NCBI GenBank assembly: GCA_029783825.1
Contig: JAREIK010011498.1
Location: 186,001-250,000, forward strand
Length of the DNA: 64,000 nucleotides
Reading direction: 5' to 3'
Source of the DNA: Sapria himalayana
Lineage: Eukaryota; Streptophyta; Magnoliopsida; Malpighiales; Rafflesiaceae
The notes beneath the pieces are model-generated. The model was given only the letters and a program-made list of their open reading frames with translations. It did not search any database and was not told the origin of the DNA. A program made the translations under genes and the position numbers. Shown in pieces: positions 13,731 to 25,749 of the stretch. Every line of letters begins with the position of its first letter. Positions within the stretch are counted from its first letter, which is position 1.

Positions 13731-13762
13731 ATATTTTCAAAGGTTATAACCTTTGAAAATAT
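13731..13762. repeat. 32-bp perfect palindrome
   Basis: Half-site ATATTTTCAAAGGTTA followed directly by its exact reverse complement. The symmetry extends two bases further on each side than the 28-bp form. Confidence 0.93.
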
Positions 13763-14062
13763 AATAATTTTTACATTTTTTTCAAAAGTAAATTCAATAT
13801 TTAGAAATAATAATCATTATATTTATATATCATATAAATTCAACAAAAACAATTTTAGTGATAAATATTGTAATAATGATCAAAAATTAAATTAATACTC
13901 TATAATTAATAAGATAGATATCAATTAAAATATAATTACAAAACATAAAATGATTCGTAAGCAAAACAAAATATATTACTATACAATAATATTTTGTTTT
14001 GAAATTTGTTTTTATTTTAAAAAGTTTAACTATATTTTTTTGATTAAAAATAATTTACATAA

Positions 14063-14354
14063 ATTATATTTGTCTAACTCATAATTTATTTTTTAATTAA
14101 TATTTATATAAAAATAAAAAATTAATAATTAAAATAAATATTTAAAATTATAATGAAAAAAAAATGAGATTTATTATTTATTATTTAGGGTATACCGGTT
14201 TAATTTAAATTATATCGGTCTCACTAATAATTTATTTTGTAATTAATATTTCAATAAAAATAAAATGATAAATAATTAAAGTAAAAATTTAAAATTATAC
14301 TAAATAAAAATTAAAATGAGATTTATGATTTATTATTAATGTATACCAGTTTAA
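14063..14354 (+). repeat. 146-bp internal duplication of the long (~740 bp) monomer type
   Basis: Two tandem copies of about 146 bp start at the matching motifs ATTATATTTGTC (14063) and ATTATATCGGTC (14209). Each runs through GTAATTAATATTT and a GAGATTTAT motif to a GTATACC motif. The second copy connects to the octamer tract. The same duplication explains the 741-bp spacing near 2338-3079 and recurs near 17200-17480 and 58580-58860. The two halves have diverged, so this is an old subtype. Confidence 0.75.
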
Positions 14355-16857
14355 TGGTTTAAGTATTTTGAGGTTTTGTCATTTTGGAGTTTAACGATTT
14401 ATGTTTTTTGGCATTTAGTGATTTATAAGTTTTATTTAAACAATAAAATAACAAAAAAAAATTTTAATTTTTTGTCATTTTCAAAGGTTATACCCTTTGA
14501 AAATTTAATAATATTTAAAATTTTTTCAAATTTGAATATAATATTTAGTTATAATAATTTTAATAATTCTATATCATATAAAAGAAATATAAACAATTTT
14601 ATTGATAGATATTATAATAATGATCAAAAATTAAATTAATATAATATTAATAATAAGATAGATACTCATTAAAAAATATTTACAAAACACAAATTGATTC
14701 AAAATTAAAGTACAATATATTAGTTGATAATAATTTTTAATTTTTAATAATACTTCTTTTATACTTCTTTGAAAAGTGTATATATTTTTTTTGATTAAAA
14801 ATAAATTATTTAAATTATATGTGTCATACTCATAATTTATTTTGTAATACAAATTTCTATAAAAATAAACTAATAAATAATTAAAATGAATATTTAAAAT
14901 AATAATAAATTGAAATAAAAATTAAATTTATTAATTATTAAGTAGTATAGAGTAGTTTAATGGTTTATGTATTTAGGAATTACGGGGTTTAAGAGTTTAA
15001 TGATATAATTGTGTATGCATTTTGTGGTTTATAGGTTTTATTTAAAAAATAAAATAACAAAAAATTTATTTTTATTATTTTTTCATATTTCCAGAGGTTA
15101 TAAGCTTTGAAAATATAATAATTTTTAAATTTTTTTCAAAAGTGAATTCAATATTTAGTTATAATAATCATTATATTTATATATCATATAAATTCAATAT
15201 AAACAATTTTATTTATAAATATTCTAATAATGATCAAAAAATAAATTAATAAACAATTATTAATAAGATAGATATCAATTAAAATATAATTACAAAACCT
15301 AAAATGATCCAGAAGGAGAGAAAAATATATTACTATATAATAAATTATAGTTTTTAAATTTTTTATTCTTTTTATAAGATTATCTATATTTTTCGATGAA
15401 AAATAATTTATATAAATTATATTTGTCTAACTCATAATTTATTTTGTAATTAATATTTATATAAAAATAAATTAATAAATAATTAAAATGAATATTTTAA
15501 ATTATAATAAAAAAAATAATATTGAGATTTATTATTTATTATTTAGGGTATACTAGATTAAAATTTTAAAATTTTAGAGATTTAGGAGTTATTGATTTAA
15601 GTGTTTAGGCATTTAGGGGTTTATAGGATTTATTTAAACAATGAAATAACAAAAAAAATATTTTTGATATTTCTAACATTTCAAAGGTTATAACTTTTGA
15701 AAATATAATAATTTTTAAATTTTTTTCAAATGTAAATATAATATTTACTTATAATAATTTAATAATTATAAGACATTTAAATTCAATATAACTAATTTTT
15801 TTGTTAGCTAATATAAAATTGATCAAATAATAAATTATTAAACTATTCTTGATAAGATTGATAGCAATTAAAATATAATTGCAAAACCTATATATAATGA
15901 TTCAAAATCAAAGTAAAATATATTACTAAATAATAATTTTTTGTTTTTAAATTTTTACTTCTTTTTATAATTTTTTTTTGATTAAAAGTATTTTATTAAA
16001 ATTTAGTTGTCTCTCTCATTATTTATTTTGTAATTAATATTTCTATAAAAAATAAACTAATAAATAATTAAAATGAATTTTTAAAATTATAATGAATACA
16101 AATAAAAATGAGATTTATGATTTATTATATGGGGTATCATGGTTTAATGGTTTGATTATTTAGGAGTTTTGTCATTGAGGAGTTAATCAATTTATGTTTT
16201 TATGTATTTAGTGGTTTATAGGTTTTATTTATATAATAAAAAAAATTAATTAGATTTTTTTTGATTTTCCAAGGTTATAACCTTTAAAAATTAAATAATT
16301 TTTAATGTTTTTTGAAATGTTAATACAATGTATAATTATATTAATCTTACTAATTATATATCATATAAATTCAATATAAACAATTTTAATGATAGATATT
16401 ATAATAATGATCAAAAATTAAATTAATAAACTTTTAATAATTATATAAATATTAATTATAATATATTTACTTAACACAAAATGATTCAAAATAAAATCAA
16501 AATATATTACTAAATAATAATATTTAATTTTAAATTTATTCTTCTTTTTATAAGCTTATCAATTTTTTGATTAAAAATAATTTTTATAAATTATATTTTT
16601 AACTCAATTTATTTTATAATTAATACATAAATAAAAATAAAAAACTAAGCAATCAAGATGAGTTTTTTAAATTATAATGAAAACAAAAAAAATGAAATTT
16701 ATTAATTATTATTAAGGTATACCGATTTAAAGGATTATCTATATAGAGGTTTTGGTATTTTGTAATTTAGTGATTTAAATGCTTAGGCATTTAGTGGTGT
16801 ATAGGTTTTATTTAAACAATAGAATAACAAAAAAATATATATTTTTTTAATTTTCAC

Positions 16858-16885
16858 ATTTTCAAAGGTTATAACCTTTGAAAAT
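16858..16885. repeat. 28-bp perfect palindrome
   Basis: Exact dyad with half-site ATTTTCAAAGGTTA, in a monomer of the subtype with CTTTTAAAAAGTTTATC in place of the usual ATAAGCTTAT region. Confidence 0.92.
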
Positions 16886-18676
16886 ATAATAATTTTAAAA
16901 GTTTTTTCAAAAGTGAATACAATATTTAGTTATAATAATCATTATATTTATATACCATATAAATTCAATATAAACTTTTTTTAGCGATAAATATTCTAAT
17001 AATGATGAAAAAATAACTTAATAATCTATTATTAATAAGATAGATGTCAATTAAAATATAATTACAAAACCTAAAGTGATTCAGAAGCAAAGCAAAATAT
17101 ATTACTATATAATAATTTTTTATTTTGAAATTTTTTTTTCTTTTAAAAAGTTTATCTATAATTTTTTGATGAAACATAATTTACATAAATTATATTTATG
17201 GAACTCATAAATTATTTTATAATTAATATTTATATAAAAATAAACAAATAAATAATTAAAATGAATATTTAAAATAATAATTAAAAATAATAAGCTTTAT
17301 TATTTATTATTTAGGGTATACCAGTCTAATTTAAATTAGATGTGTCTTACTAATAATTTATTTTGTAATTAATATTTCTATAAAAATAAATTGAAAATTA
17401 ATTAAAATAAAAATTTAAAATTATACTTAATAAAAATTAAAATGATATTTATGATTTATTATTAATGTACACTAGTTTAATGGTTTAAGTATTTAGAGGT
17501 TTTGTCTTTTAGGAGTTTAGCGATTAAGGTTTTTAATCATTTAGTGGTTTATTGGTTTTATTTAATCAATAAAATAACAAAAAAAAAATTTGTAATTTTT
17601 TCTCATTTTCATAGGTTATAACCTTTGAAAATATAATAATATTTAAAATTTTTTGAAATGTGAATAAAATATTCAGTTATAATAATATAAATAGTTATAT
17701 TTGATATAAATTTAATATAAATAATTTTATTGATAGATATTATAATAATGATCAAAAATTAAATTAATAAACTACTATTAATAAGATAGATATTAATAAA
17801 AAATATTTACAAAACCCAAATTGATTCAAAATTAAAGTAAAAAATATTATTGGATAATAATTTTTAATTTTTAAATTTTTACTTCTTTTATAAGCGTATA
17901 ATTTTTTTTATTAAAAATAAATTATTTAAATTTTATTTGTCGCACTCATATTTTATTTTATCATAAATATTTCTATAAAAATAAACTAATAAATAATTAA
18001 AATGAAAATATAAACTATAATAAATAGAAATTAAAATTAGATTTATTAATTATTATGTATTATATAGTAGTTTAATGGTTTATGTATTTAGGTATTACGG
18101 GGTTTAGGTGTTTATTGATTTAATTATGCATGCATTTAGTGGTTTAGAGGTTTTATTTAAAAAATAAAATAATAAAACATTTATTTTTATTATTTTTTGA
18201 TTTTTTCAAAGGTTATAACCTTTTAAAAATATAATAATTTTTAAATTTTTTTCAAAAGTGAATTCAATATTTAGTTATAATAATCAATATATTTATATAT
18301 CTTATTTCAACATAAACAATTTTAGTGATAAATATTCTAATAATGATAAAAAAATAAATTTATATTCTATTATTAATAAGATAGATATCAGTTAAAATAT
18401 AATTACAAAATATAAAATGATTCATAAGCAAAGCAAAATATATTACTATATAATAATTTTTTGTTTTGAAATTTTTTTTTATTTTAAAAAGTATTTATAT
18501 TTTTTTGATTAAAAATAATGTACATAAATTATATTTGCAAAAATCATATTTTATTTTTTAATTAATATTTATATAAAAATAAAAATTTAATAATTAAAAT
18601 GAATATTAAAAATATAATGAAAAAAAAATAAGATTTTTTATTTATTATTTAGGGTATACCAGTTTAATTTAAGTTA

Positions 18677-18715
18677 TCATTTTATATATAAGTTTATTTA
18701 ATTTTAATAAAAATA
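18677..18715. other. Inversion junction 1 (satellite + to -)
   Basis: Left of here the octamers, the GTATACC motif and the A/T strand bias are on the + strand. From about 18716 every monomer landmark reads as its reverse complement. The left side stops in a long-type monomer just after GTATACCAGTTTAATTTAAG. The right side begins near the reversed CTTCTTTTATAAG motif. A few tens of AT bases at the join match neither side clearly. Confidence 0.85.
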
Positions 18716-21114
18716 TATATATACTCTTATAAAAGAAGTAAAAATTTAAAAATTTAAAAATTTAAAAATTTAAAATTATTATCCTATAATATTTTTTACT
18801 TTAATTTTGAATCAATTTGGGTTTTGTAAATATTTTTTAATTAATATCTATGTTATTATTAATAGTTTATTAATTTAATTTTTGATAATTATTATAATAT
18901 CCATCAATAAAATTGTTTATATTGAATTTATGTGATATATAATTATTAATATTATTATAACTGATTATTGTATTCACATTTCAAAAAATTTTATATATTA
19001 TTATATTTTCAAAGGTTATGACCTATGAAAATGAAAAAAAATTACAATTTTTTTTTGATTTTATTGTTTAAATAAAACCTATAAACCACTAAATGCCTAA
19101 AAACATAAATCGCTAAACTCTAAATCACAAAACCTCTGAATACTTAAACAATTAAACTGGTATACATTAATAATAAATATTATATTTCATTTTAATTTTT
19201 ATTCAGTTTAGTTTTAAATTTTTATTTTAATTATTTATCAGTTTTATTATAGAAATATTAATTACAAAATAAATTATTAGTTAGATAGATCTAATTTAAA
19301 TTAAACCAGTATACCCTAAATAATAAATAATAAAACTCATTTTTTTTCATTATAATTTTAAATATTCATTTTAATTATTTATTTGTATATTTTTATATAA
19401 GTATTAATTACAAAATAAATTATGAGTTAAACAAATATAATTTATATACATTATTTACATCAAAAATTTATAAATAAACTTTTTAAAATAAAAAATAATT
19501 TCAAAACAAAAAATTATTATATATTAATTTATTTAGCTTTTCTTCTGAATAATTTAAGGTTTTGTAATAATATTTTAATTGATATCTATCTTATTAATAA
19601 TAGATTATTAATTTATTTTTTGATCATTATTAGAATATTTATCAATAAAAATGTTTATATTGAATTTATATGATTTATAAATATAATGATTATTATTACT
19701 AAATATTATATTCTCTTTTGAAATAAATTTAAAAATTATTCTATTTTCAAAGGTTGTAACCTTTGAAAATGTGTAAAAATAAAAAAATATTTTTTTTATT
19801 ATTTCATTGTTTAAATAAAACCTATACACCACTAAATGCCTAAACACTTCATTGATAAACTACAAAATCTCGATACCCCTATATAGATAATCCTTTAAAC
19901 CTATATAAACTAAATAATAATTAATAAATCTCATTTTTATTTGTTTTCATTATAATTTTAAAAAAACATTTTGATTGTTTTGTTTTTTATTTATATATAT
20001 ATATATATATTAATTATAAAATAATTTATGAGATAAAAATATAATTTATTAAAAATATTTTTCATCAAAAATTATATAAGCTTATAAAAATCATAAAAAT
20101 TTAAAAACAAATAATTATAATTTAGTGATATATTGTGTTTTGCTTTTGAAAATTTATAAGTTTAGATATTATATTTTAAGTAATATCAATCTTATTTATA
20201 ATAGATTTTTAATTTATTTTTTGATTATTATTAGAATATCTTTGAATAAACTTGTTTATATTGAATTTATATGATATATAATTATTATGATTATTATAAA
20301 TAAATATTGTATTCACTTTTGAAAAAAATTTAAAAATTATTATATTTTCAAAGGTTATAATCTTAAAAAATAAGAAAGAATACAAAAAATAATTTTTTTG
20401 TTATTTCTTTTTTAAATAAAACCTATAGACCACTAAATGCTTACTTACTTAAATCAGTAGCTCATAAAACTCGAAACCCCTAAATACATAAACCTTATAA
20501 TAGCTGTATACTACTTAATAAATAATAAATCTTATTTTTATTTTTATTTATTATAATTTTAAATATTCATTTTAATTATTTATATTTTAATTTTTTAGAA
20601 AAATTAATTACAAATTAAATTTCGAGTGAGATAGATATTATTTATATAATTTATTTTTAATCATAAAAAAATATAAGCTTATAAAAAGATGAAAAATTTA
20701 AAAATTATATATTATTATTTAGTAATATATTTTTATTTGATTTTGAATCATTTTGTGTTATGTAAATATATTTTAATTAATATTTTTATTATTAATAATA
20801 GTTTATTAATTTAATTTTTGATCATTATTATAATATTTATCATTAAAATTATTTATATTGAATTTATATTATATATAATCAATAAGATTAATATTATTAT
20901 ACATGGTATTTCCATTTCAAAAGATTTTTAAAATTGTTTTATTTTTAAAGGTTATAACCTTTGAAAATCTAAAAAAAATAAAAAAAAATTTTTTTTTTTT
21001 ATTATTTAAATAAAACCTACATACCACTAAATGCCTAAAAATATAAATTGCTAAACTCCTAAACGACTAAACCCCTGATTAATCGATCCATTAAACCGGT
21101 ATACCATATATAAT
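18716..21114 (-). repeat. AT-rich satellite array, block 3 (inverted)
   Basis: Monomers in reverse orientation, recognisable by AACCTATAAACC-type octamers preceding CCGGTATACC-like motifs. Low-complexity patches occur: A/T runs of the AAAAATTT type near 18748-18775, and a TA dinucleotide run at about 19992-20010. The block stops at the LTR-like fragment, just after an ATACCATATATAAT motif. No gene. Confidence 0.92.
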
Positions 21115-21495
21115 TGTTGGGCAATTATGCTTCTAGGGTAGTGAGATTGAGATACAGAAACACAGAAACAACATAAAACATGCAATATATATATATATAT
21201 ATCACAATTCAGCAACCATCCATGATAGAATCAAAAAATGAGAAATAAATACCAAAAATAATGTGGTTCGCTAGTCGCTCTGTACGACTAGCTAAATCCA
21301 CCAGAAAATGCTAATGCATTACAGATTAAAGCAATAGAAATGACTTACAGTATTCAGCACACAGAATAGTCACGATAAATCACACAAGAGAAGAGAGAAA
21401 GATGATTCAGTTCCATGGGTCCAAAAATAGCCAACCGAAAATAAAATTACAAAACATTTTATATTACAATTTTTCTCGATTCATTTAACCGGAGC
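21115..21495 (-). mobile_element. LTR-retrotransposon fragment, probably solo LTR (copia-like)
   Basis: About 380 bp of non-satellite sequence sits inside the satellite. On the + strand it starts TGTTGGGC, so on the minus strand it ends GCCCAACA, the TG...CA ending typical of LTRs. The minus strand has a pyrimidine-rich TCTTTCTCTCTTCTCTTG tract. It also has a GTGGATTTAG...CGAACCAC motif resembling the GTGGA...GAACCAC motif I recall from plant copia LTRs. Between these lies a perfect 8-bp stem (21270-21277 with 21285-21292). The far boundary is unclear and no clean 5-bp target duplication is visible. No internal gag-pol remains. Family assignment is from memory of motifs, not a search. Confidence 0.5.
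21185..21202. repeat. (AT)9 microsatellite
   Basis: Nine AT dinucleotides inside the LTR-like fragment. Confidence 0.9.
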
Positions 21496-23008
21496 GGGTC
21501 GGATTATTAGTTTATATTGTAATTATATTTCATCAAAAAAATATAATTACTTATATTTTTCATCACTATATAAATAATTTATACGTGATATAAATAATTT
21601 ATTTTTCATCAAAAAAAATATATATCCTCGTAAAATGAGGAAAGATTTTAAAAATAAAAATTTATTATTTAGTAATATATTTTATTTTGATTTTGAATCA
21701 TTTTAGATTTTGTAATTATATTTTAATTTATATCATTTTTATTAATAATAGTTTATTAATTTTTTATTGATCATTATTATAATATGTATTAATAAAATTA
21801 TTTATATTGAGTTTACATTATATATAATTATTAAGATTATTATAACTAAATATTATATTCACATTTTAAAAAAATTAAAAATTATTATATTTTCAAAGGT
21901 TATAACCTTCAAAAATTAAAAGAAAATCAAAAAATTATATTTTTTATTTTTTCATTCTTTAAATAAAAACAATAAATTACTAAAGGCCTAAACACTTAAA
22001 TCACTAAACCCCAAAACACCTAAATACTTAAACCATTAAACTAGTACATCCTTAATAATACATTATAAATCTCTATTTTATTTGCATTCATTATAGTTTT
22101 AAATATTCATTTTAATTATTTATTAGTTTATTTTTATAGAATTATAAATTAAAAATAAATTATGAGGAAGACAAATATAATTTAAATAATTTACTTTTAA
22201 TAAAAAAAAATATAAACTTATAAAAAGAAGCAAACTATCAATAAAATTATTATTTAATAATATATTTTATATTGATTTTGAATAAAATTACGTTTTGCTA
22301 ATATATTTTAAATAAAATCTTTCTTATTAATAATAGTTTATTAATTTAGTTTTTGATCATTAATATAATATCTATAAATATAATTGTTTATATTGAATTT
22401 GCATGATATATAATTATTAAGATTATCATAACTAAATATAGTATTCACATATAAAAAAAATTTAAAAATTGTTATAGTTTCAAAGGTTATAACCTTCAAA
22501 AATGATACAAAATAACAAAAATAAATTTTTTGTTATATCATTGTTTAAATAAAACTTATAAACCATTAAATGCCTAAATACATAAACTTCTTAACTCCTA
22601 AACCCCAAAGCCCCTAAATACTTAAACCTTTAAACTCGTAAACCCTAAATATAAATTAAATAATATATTGAAATATTAATTACAAAATAAATTATGAGTG
22701 ATACAAATATAAGTTAAATAATTTATTTTTCATCAAAAAATATATAAGCTTATAAAAAGAAGCAAAAACTAAAAAAAAAATTAATATTTAGTAAAAAATG
22801 TTACATTGTTTTGGAATCATTTTATGTTTTTTAATTATATTTAATTTATATCTATCATATTAATAATAGCATATTAATTTATTTTTTTTATAATTGATAA
22901 CATATCTATCTATAAAATTGTTTATATTTAGCTTATATTATATATAATTATAATGATTATTATTACTAAATATTGTATTCACACTTTAAAAAAAATTAAA
23001 ATTATTAT

Positions 23009-23036
23009 ATTTTCAAAGGTTATAACCTTTGAAAAT
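23009..23036. repeat. 28-bp perfect palindrome
   Basis: Exact dyad with half-site ATTTTCAAAGGTTA in an inverted monomer. Being palindromic it reads the same in both array orientations, while its flanks are swapped. Confidence 0.92.
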
Positions 23037-23827
23037 GTGAAAAAATATCAAAAATATTTTTTTGTTAATTCATTATATAAATAAAACCTATAAACTACGA
23101 AATGCCTAAAAACATAAATCGCTAAACTCCTAAATGTCAAATCCTTTAAATACTTAAATTTTAAACTGGTAAACATTAATAATAAATAATAAATCTCATT
23201 TTAATTTTTATTCAGTATAATTTTAAATTTTTATTTTAATTATTTTCAATTTATTTTTATAGAAATATTAATTACAAAATAAATTATTAGTGAGACAGAT
23301 CTAATTTAAATTAAAACAGTATCCCTAAATAATAAATAATAAATCTCATTTTATTTAATTATAATTTTAAATATTCATTTTAATTATTTATTTGTTTATT
23401 TTTATATAAATATTAATTACAAAATAAATTGAGCCAGACAAAAATAATTTATATAAAGTATTTTTCATCAAAAAATTATAGATAAACTTTTTAAAAGAAA
23501 TAAAAGTTTCAAAACAAAAAATTATTATCTAGTAATATATTTTGCTTTGCTTCTGAATCATTTTAGGTTTTGTAATTATATTTTAATTGATATCTACTTA
23601 TTAATAAAAGATTATTAATTTATTTTTTATCATTATTAGAATATTTATCAATAAAATTGTTTATATTGAATTTACATTATATATAATTATAAAGATTATT
23701 ATAACTAAATATTTTATTTACATTTGAAAATAATTTAAAAATTATATTATTTTTAAAGGTTATAATCTTTGAAAATGAGATAAAATCACAAAAATAAATT
23801 TTTTGTTATTTTATTGTTTATATAAAA

Positions 23828-23907
23828 CCTATAAACTACTAAATGCCTAAACGCTTAAATCATTAAACACCTAAACCCCAAAACCACAAAATCCTTAAAT
23901 ACTTATA
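23828..23907 (-). repeat. Octamer tract, inverted monomer
   Basis: Ten octamers in perfect 8-bp register, read as CCTATAAA, CTACTAAA, TGCCTAAA, CGCTTAAA and so on through CCCCAAAA. This is the reverse complement of the TTTAGG-type tract, and shows that the register survives in the inverted block. Confidence 0.82.
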
Positions 23908-24861
23908 CATAAAAACCATCTTTAAAGGTTTAAGTATTTATTAATAATATATAAATATCTATCAATAAATAATAGTTTATTAATTTTTTTTGGATCATTA
24001 TTATATTTATATTTATATTTAGTTTATTAATATATATCAATAAAATTGTTTATTTTTAATTTACATGATATATAATTATTAAGTTTATTATAACTAAATA
24101 TTGTATTCACATTTGAAAAAAATTTCAAAATTATTTTATTTATAAATGTTATAACCTTCAAAATTGATAAAAAATTTGAAAAATAATTTTTTTATTATTT
24201 CATTATTTAAATAAAACATATAAACTACTAAATGCCAAAACACTTAAATCACTAAACTCCTAAACTTATACATACTTAAACCATTAAACAGGTATACCCT
24301 AAATAATTAATCATAAATCTCATTTTTATTTGTATTTATTATAATTTTAATATTAATTTTAATTATTTATTAGTTTATTTTTATAGAAATATTAATTGCA
24401 AAATAAAATTATGAATGAGACAAATATAGTTTAAATAATTTTTCTTCATCAAAAAAATTTATAAGCTTATAAAAAGAATCAAAAATTTAAAAATAAAAAA
24501 TTATTACTTTAATAATATATTTTACTTTGATTTTGAATCGTTTTAGGTTTTTCAAAATTATTTTAATTAATATCTATCTTTTTAATAATAGTTTATTAAT
24601 CTATTTTATGATTAGTATTAAATATCAATCAATAAAATTATTTATATTGTATTTACATGATATTTAATTTTTAAGATTATTATAATTAAATATAGTATTA
24701 ACATTGGAAAAAAAATTAAAAATTATAATATTTTCAATGGTTATTATCATGAAAATGATAAAAAATCATAAAAATATTTTTTTTGATATTTAATTATTTA
24801 AATAAAATCTATAAACCACAAAATACCTAAATACTTAAATTACTAAACTCCTAAACCCTAA

Positions 24862-25669
24862 TACTGCTGCACCACACACACATAGCGAAGGACCACAGTA
24901 CACACGTGCACATATTCTTGTCCATTTTGGAGTAGCATTTAGTGGGGCCAACAAGCCCTGGAAGCATCCAGAAGTATGTGCCACCAGCTTGTAGAGGGCC
25001 CCACTAGCAAGACATGATGATAACATTAATACAACTGACGAGACTGAGCAATGTAGTCGTATGTAAACCTAGAGTAGCTAGAAGTGGGTCCCACTAGCCC
25101 TATCAGGCTGCATAGAGGGCCACCCAACATAGCCCAACAAGAGTAGCTGGTAATCCATGATTAATTGGAGAGCAGGAAAAATTCGAAGCATCACCAAGCA
25201 GGGCCAGTAAGCAATGGAGTCCATACCAGCCACACGGGAGTGAAAGATTCAAACTTGTAGTTTATATTTGTAGTTTTATATGTATTTTGGACTATGTTTT
25301 CACCATGTTCTTGTAGAGACGGATCATGACATAATCACACACAAAATCTTGTCTGTTCACTATATAGCATGAAATGAGGGCAACTGGACCCATGAGTATC
25401 TCTAAGTGGGGCCCACTAATGCATTTTTTATACACACATTAGGCGATGCTACACTCTCGAGAGCAGATGACCGATCTTTTTAGCATTTTGTAATTTTTCT
25501 TGTATTCGCATGCTTTGAATTATTAGGCATTATGTTTTTATTGTATCATGCATAGAATCATTAAGGTGCATAGGACTTGGTGGGATGGCCTAAATTAGTC
25601 AGTTTTTTAGTATCTTGTAAGTTGTGTTCCTAAATGATAAATAAAGTGTGCATTTTCCAAAAAAAAAAA
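24862..25669 (+). mobile_element. Candidate retroposed segment, copy B, with clear AATAAA and A11 tail
   Basis: The clearest of the three copies. AATAAA at 25640-25645 is followed 13 bp later by eleven A residues at 25659-25669, then degenerate CCCTAAA-type repeats. The opposite end lies against CTAAACCC of the satellite octamer tract. The body has no long open frame; short frames shared with copy C carry stops in copy A. Confidence 0.45.
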
Positions 25670-25749
25670 CCATAAACTCTAAACTTTAAATAATAAACCT
25701 TAAACCATAAACTATAACCCTAATCCATAAACCCTAAATCCTAAATTTC
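25670..25749 (-). repeat. Degenerate telomere-like heptamers, copy B
   Basis: Units close to CTAAACC on the + strand (AAACCTT, ATAACCC, AAACCCT and relatives), directly after the poly(A). It corresponds to 5353-5431 in inverted orientation. Confidence 0.7.

Larger units (their letters stand above)
6719..18680 (+). repeat. AT-rich satellite array, block 2
   Basis: Continuation of the same monomers in + orientation, gene-free. The right flank of insert A resumes mid octamer tract. Position 10137 corresponds to position 1 of the window, so a repeat of the higher-order unit starts there without the insert. A third, shorter copy is recognisable from about 15690. Short monomers occur: core-to-core distance is about 470 bp between about 7430 and 7893, and about 420 bp between about 9022 and 9440. 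The block ends in a 740-type monomer at the orientation switch. Confidence 0.93.
21496..24859 (-). repeat. AT-rich satellite array, block 4 (inverted)
   Basis: Reverse-orientation monomers. The first about 110 bp after the LTR fragment are scrambled satellite: a TTTTTCATC motif recurs out of place, suggesting deletion or rearrangement at the insertion site. Normal phase resumes near 21600. A short-type monomer lies near 22640. The block ends at insert B within a reversed octamer tract. No gene. Confidence 0.92.
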
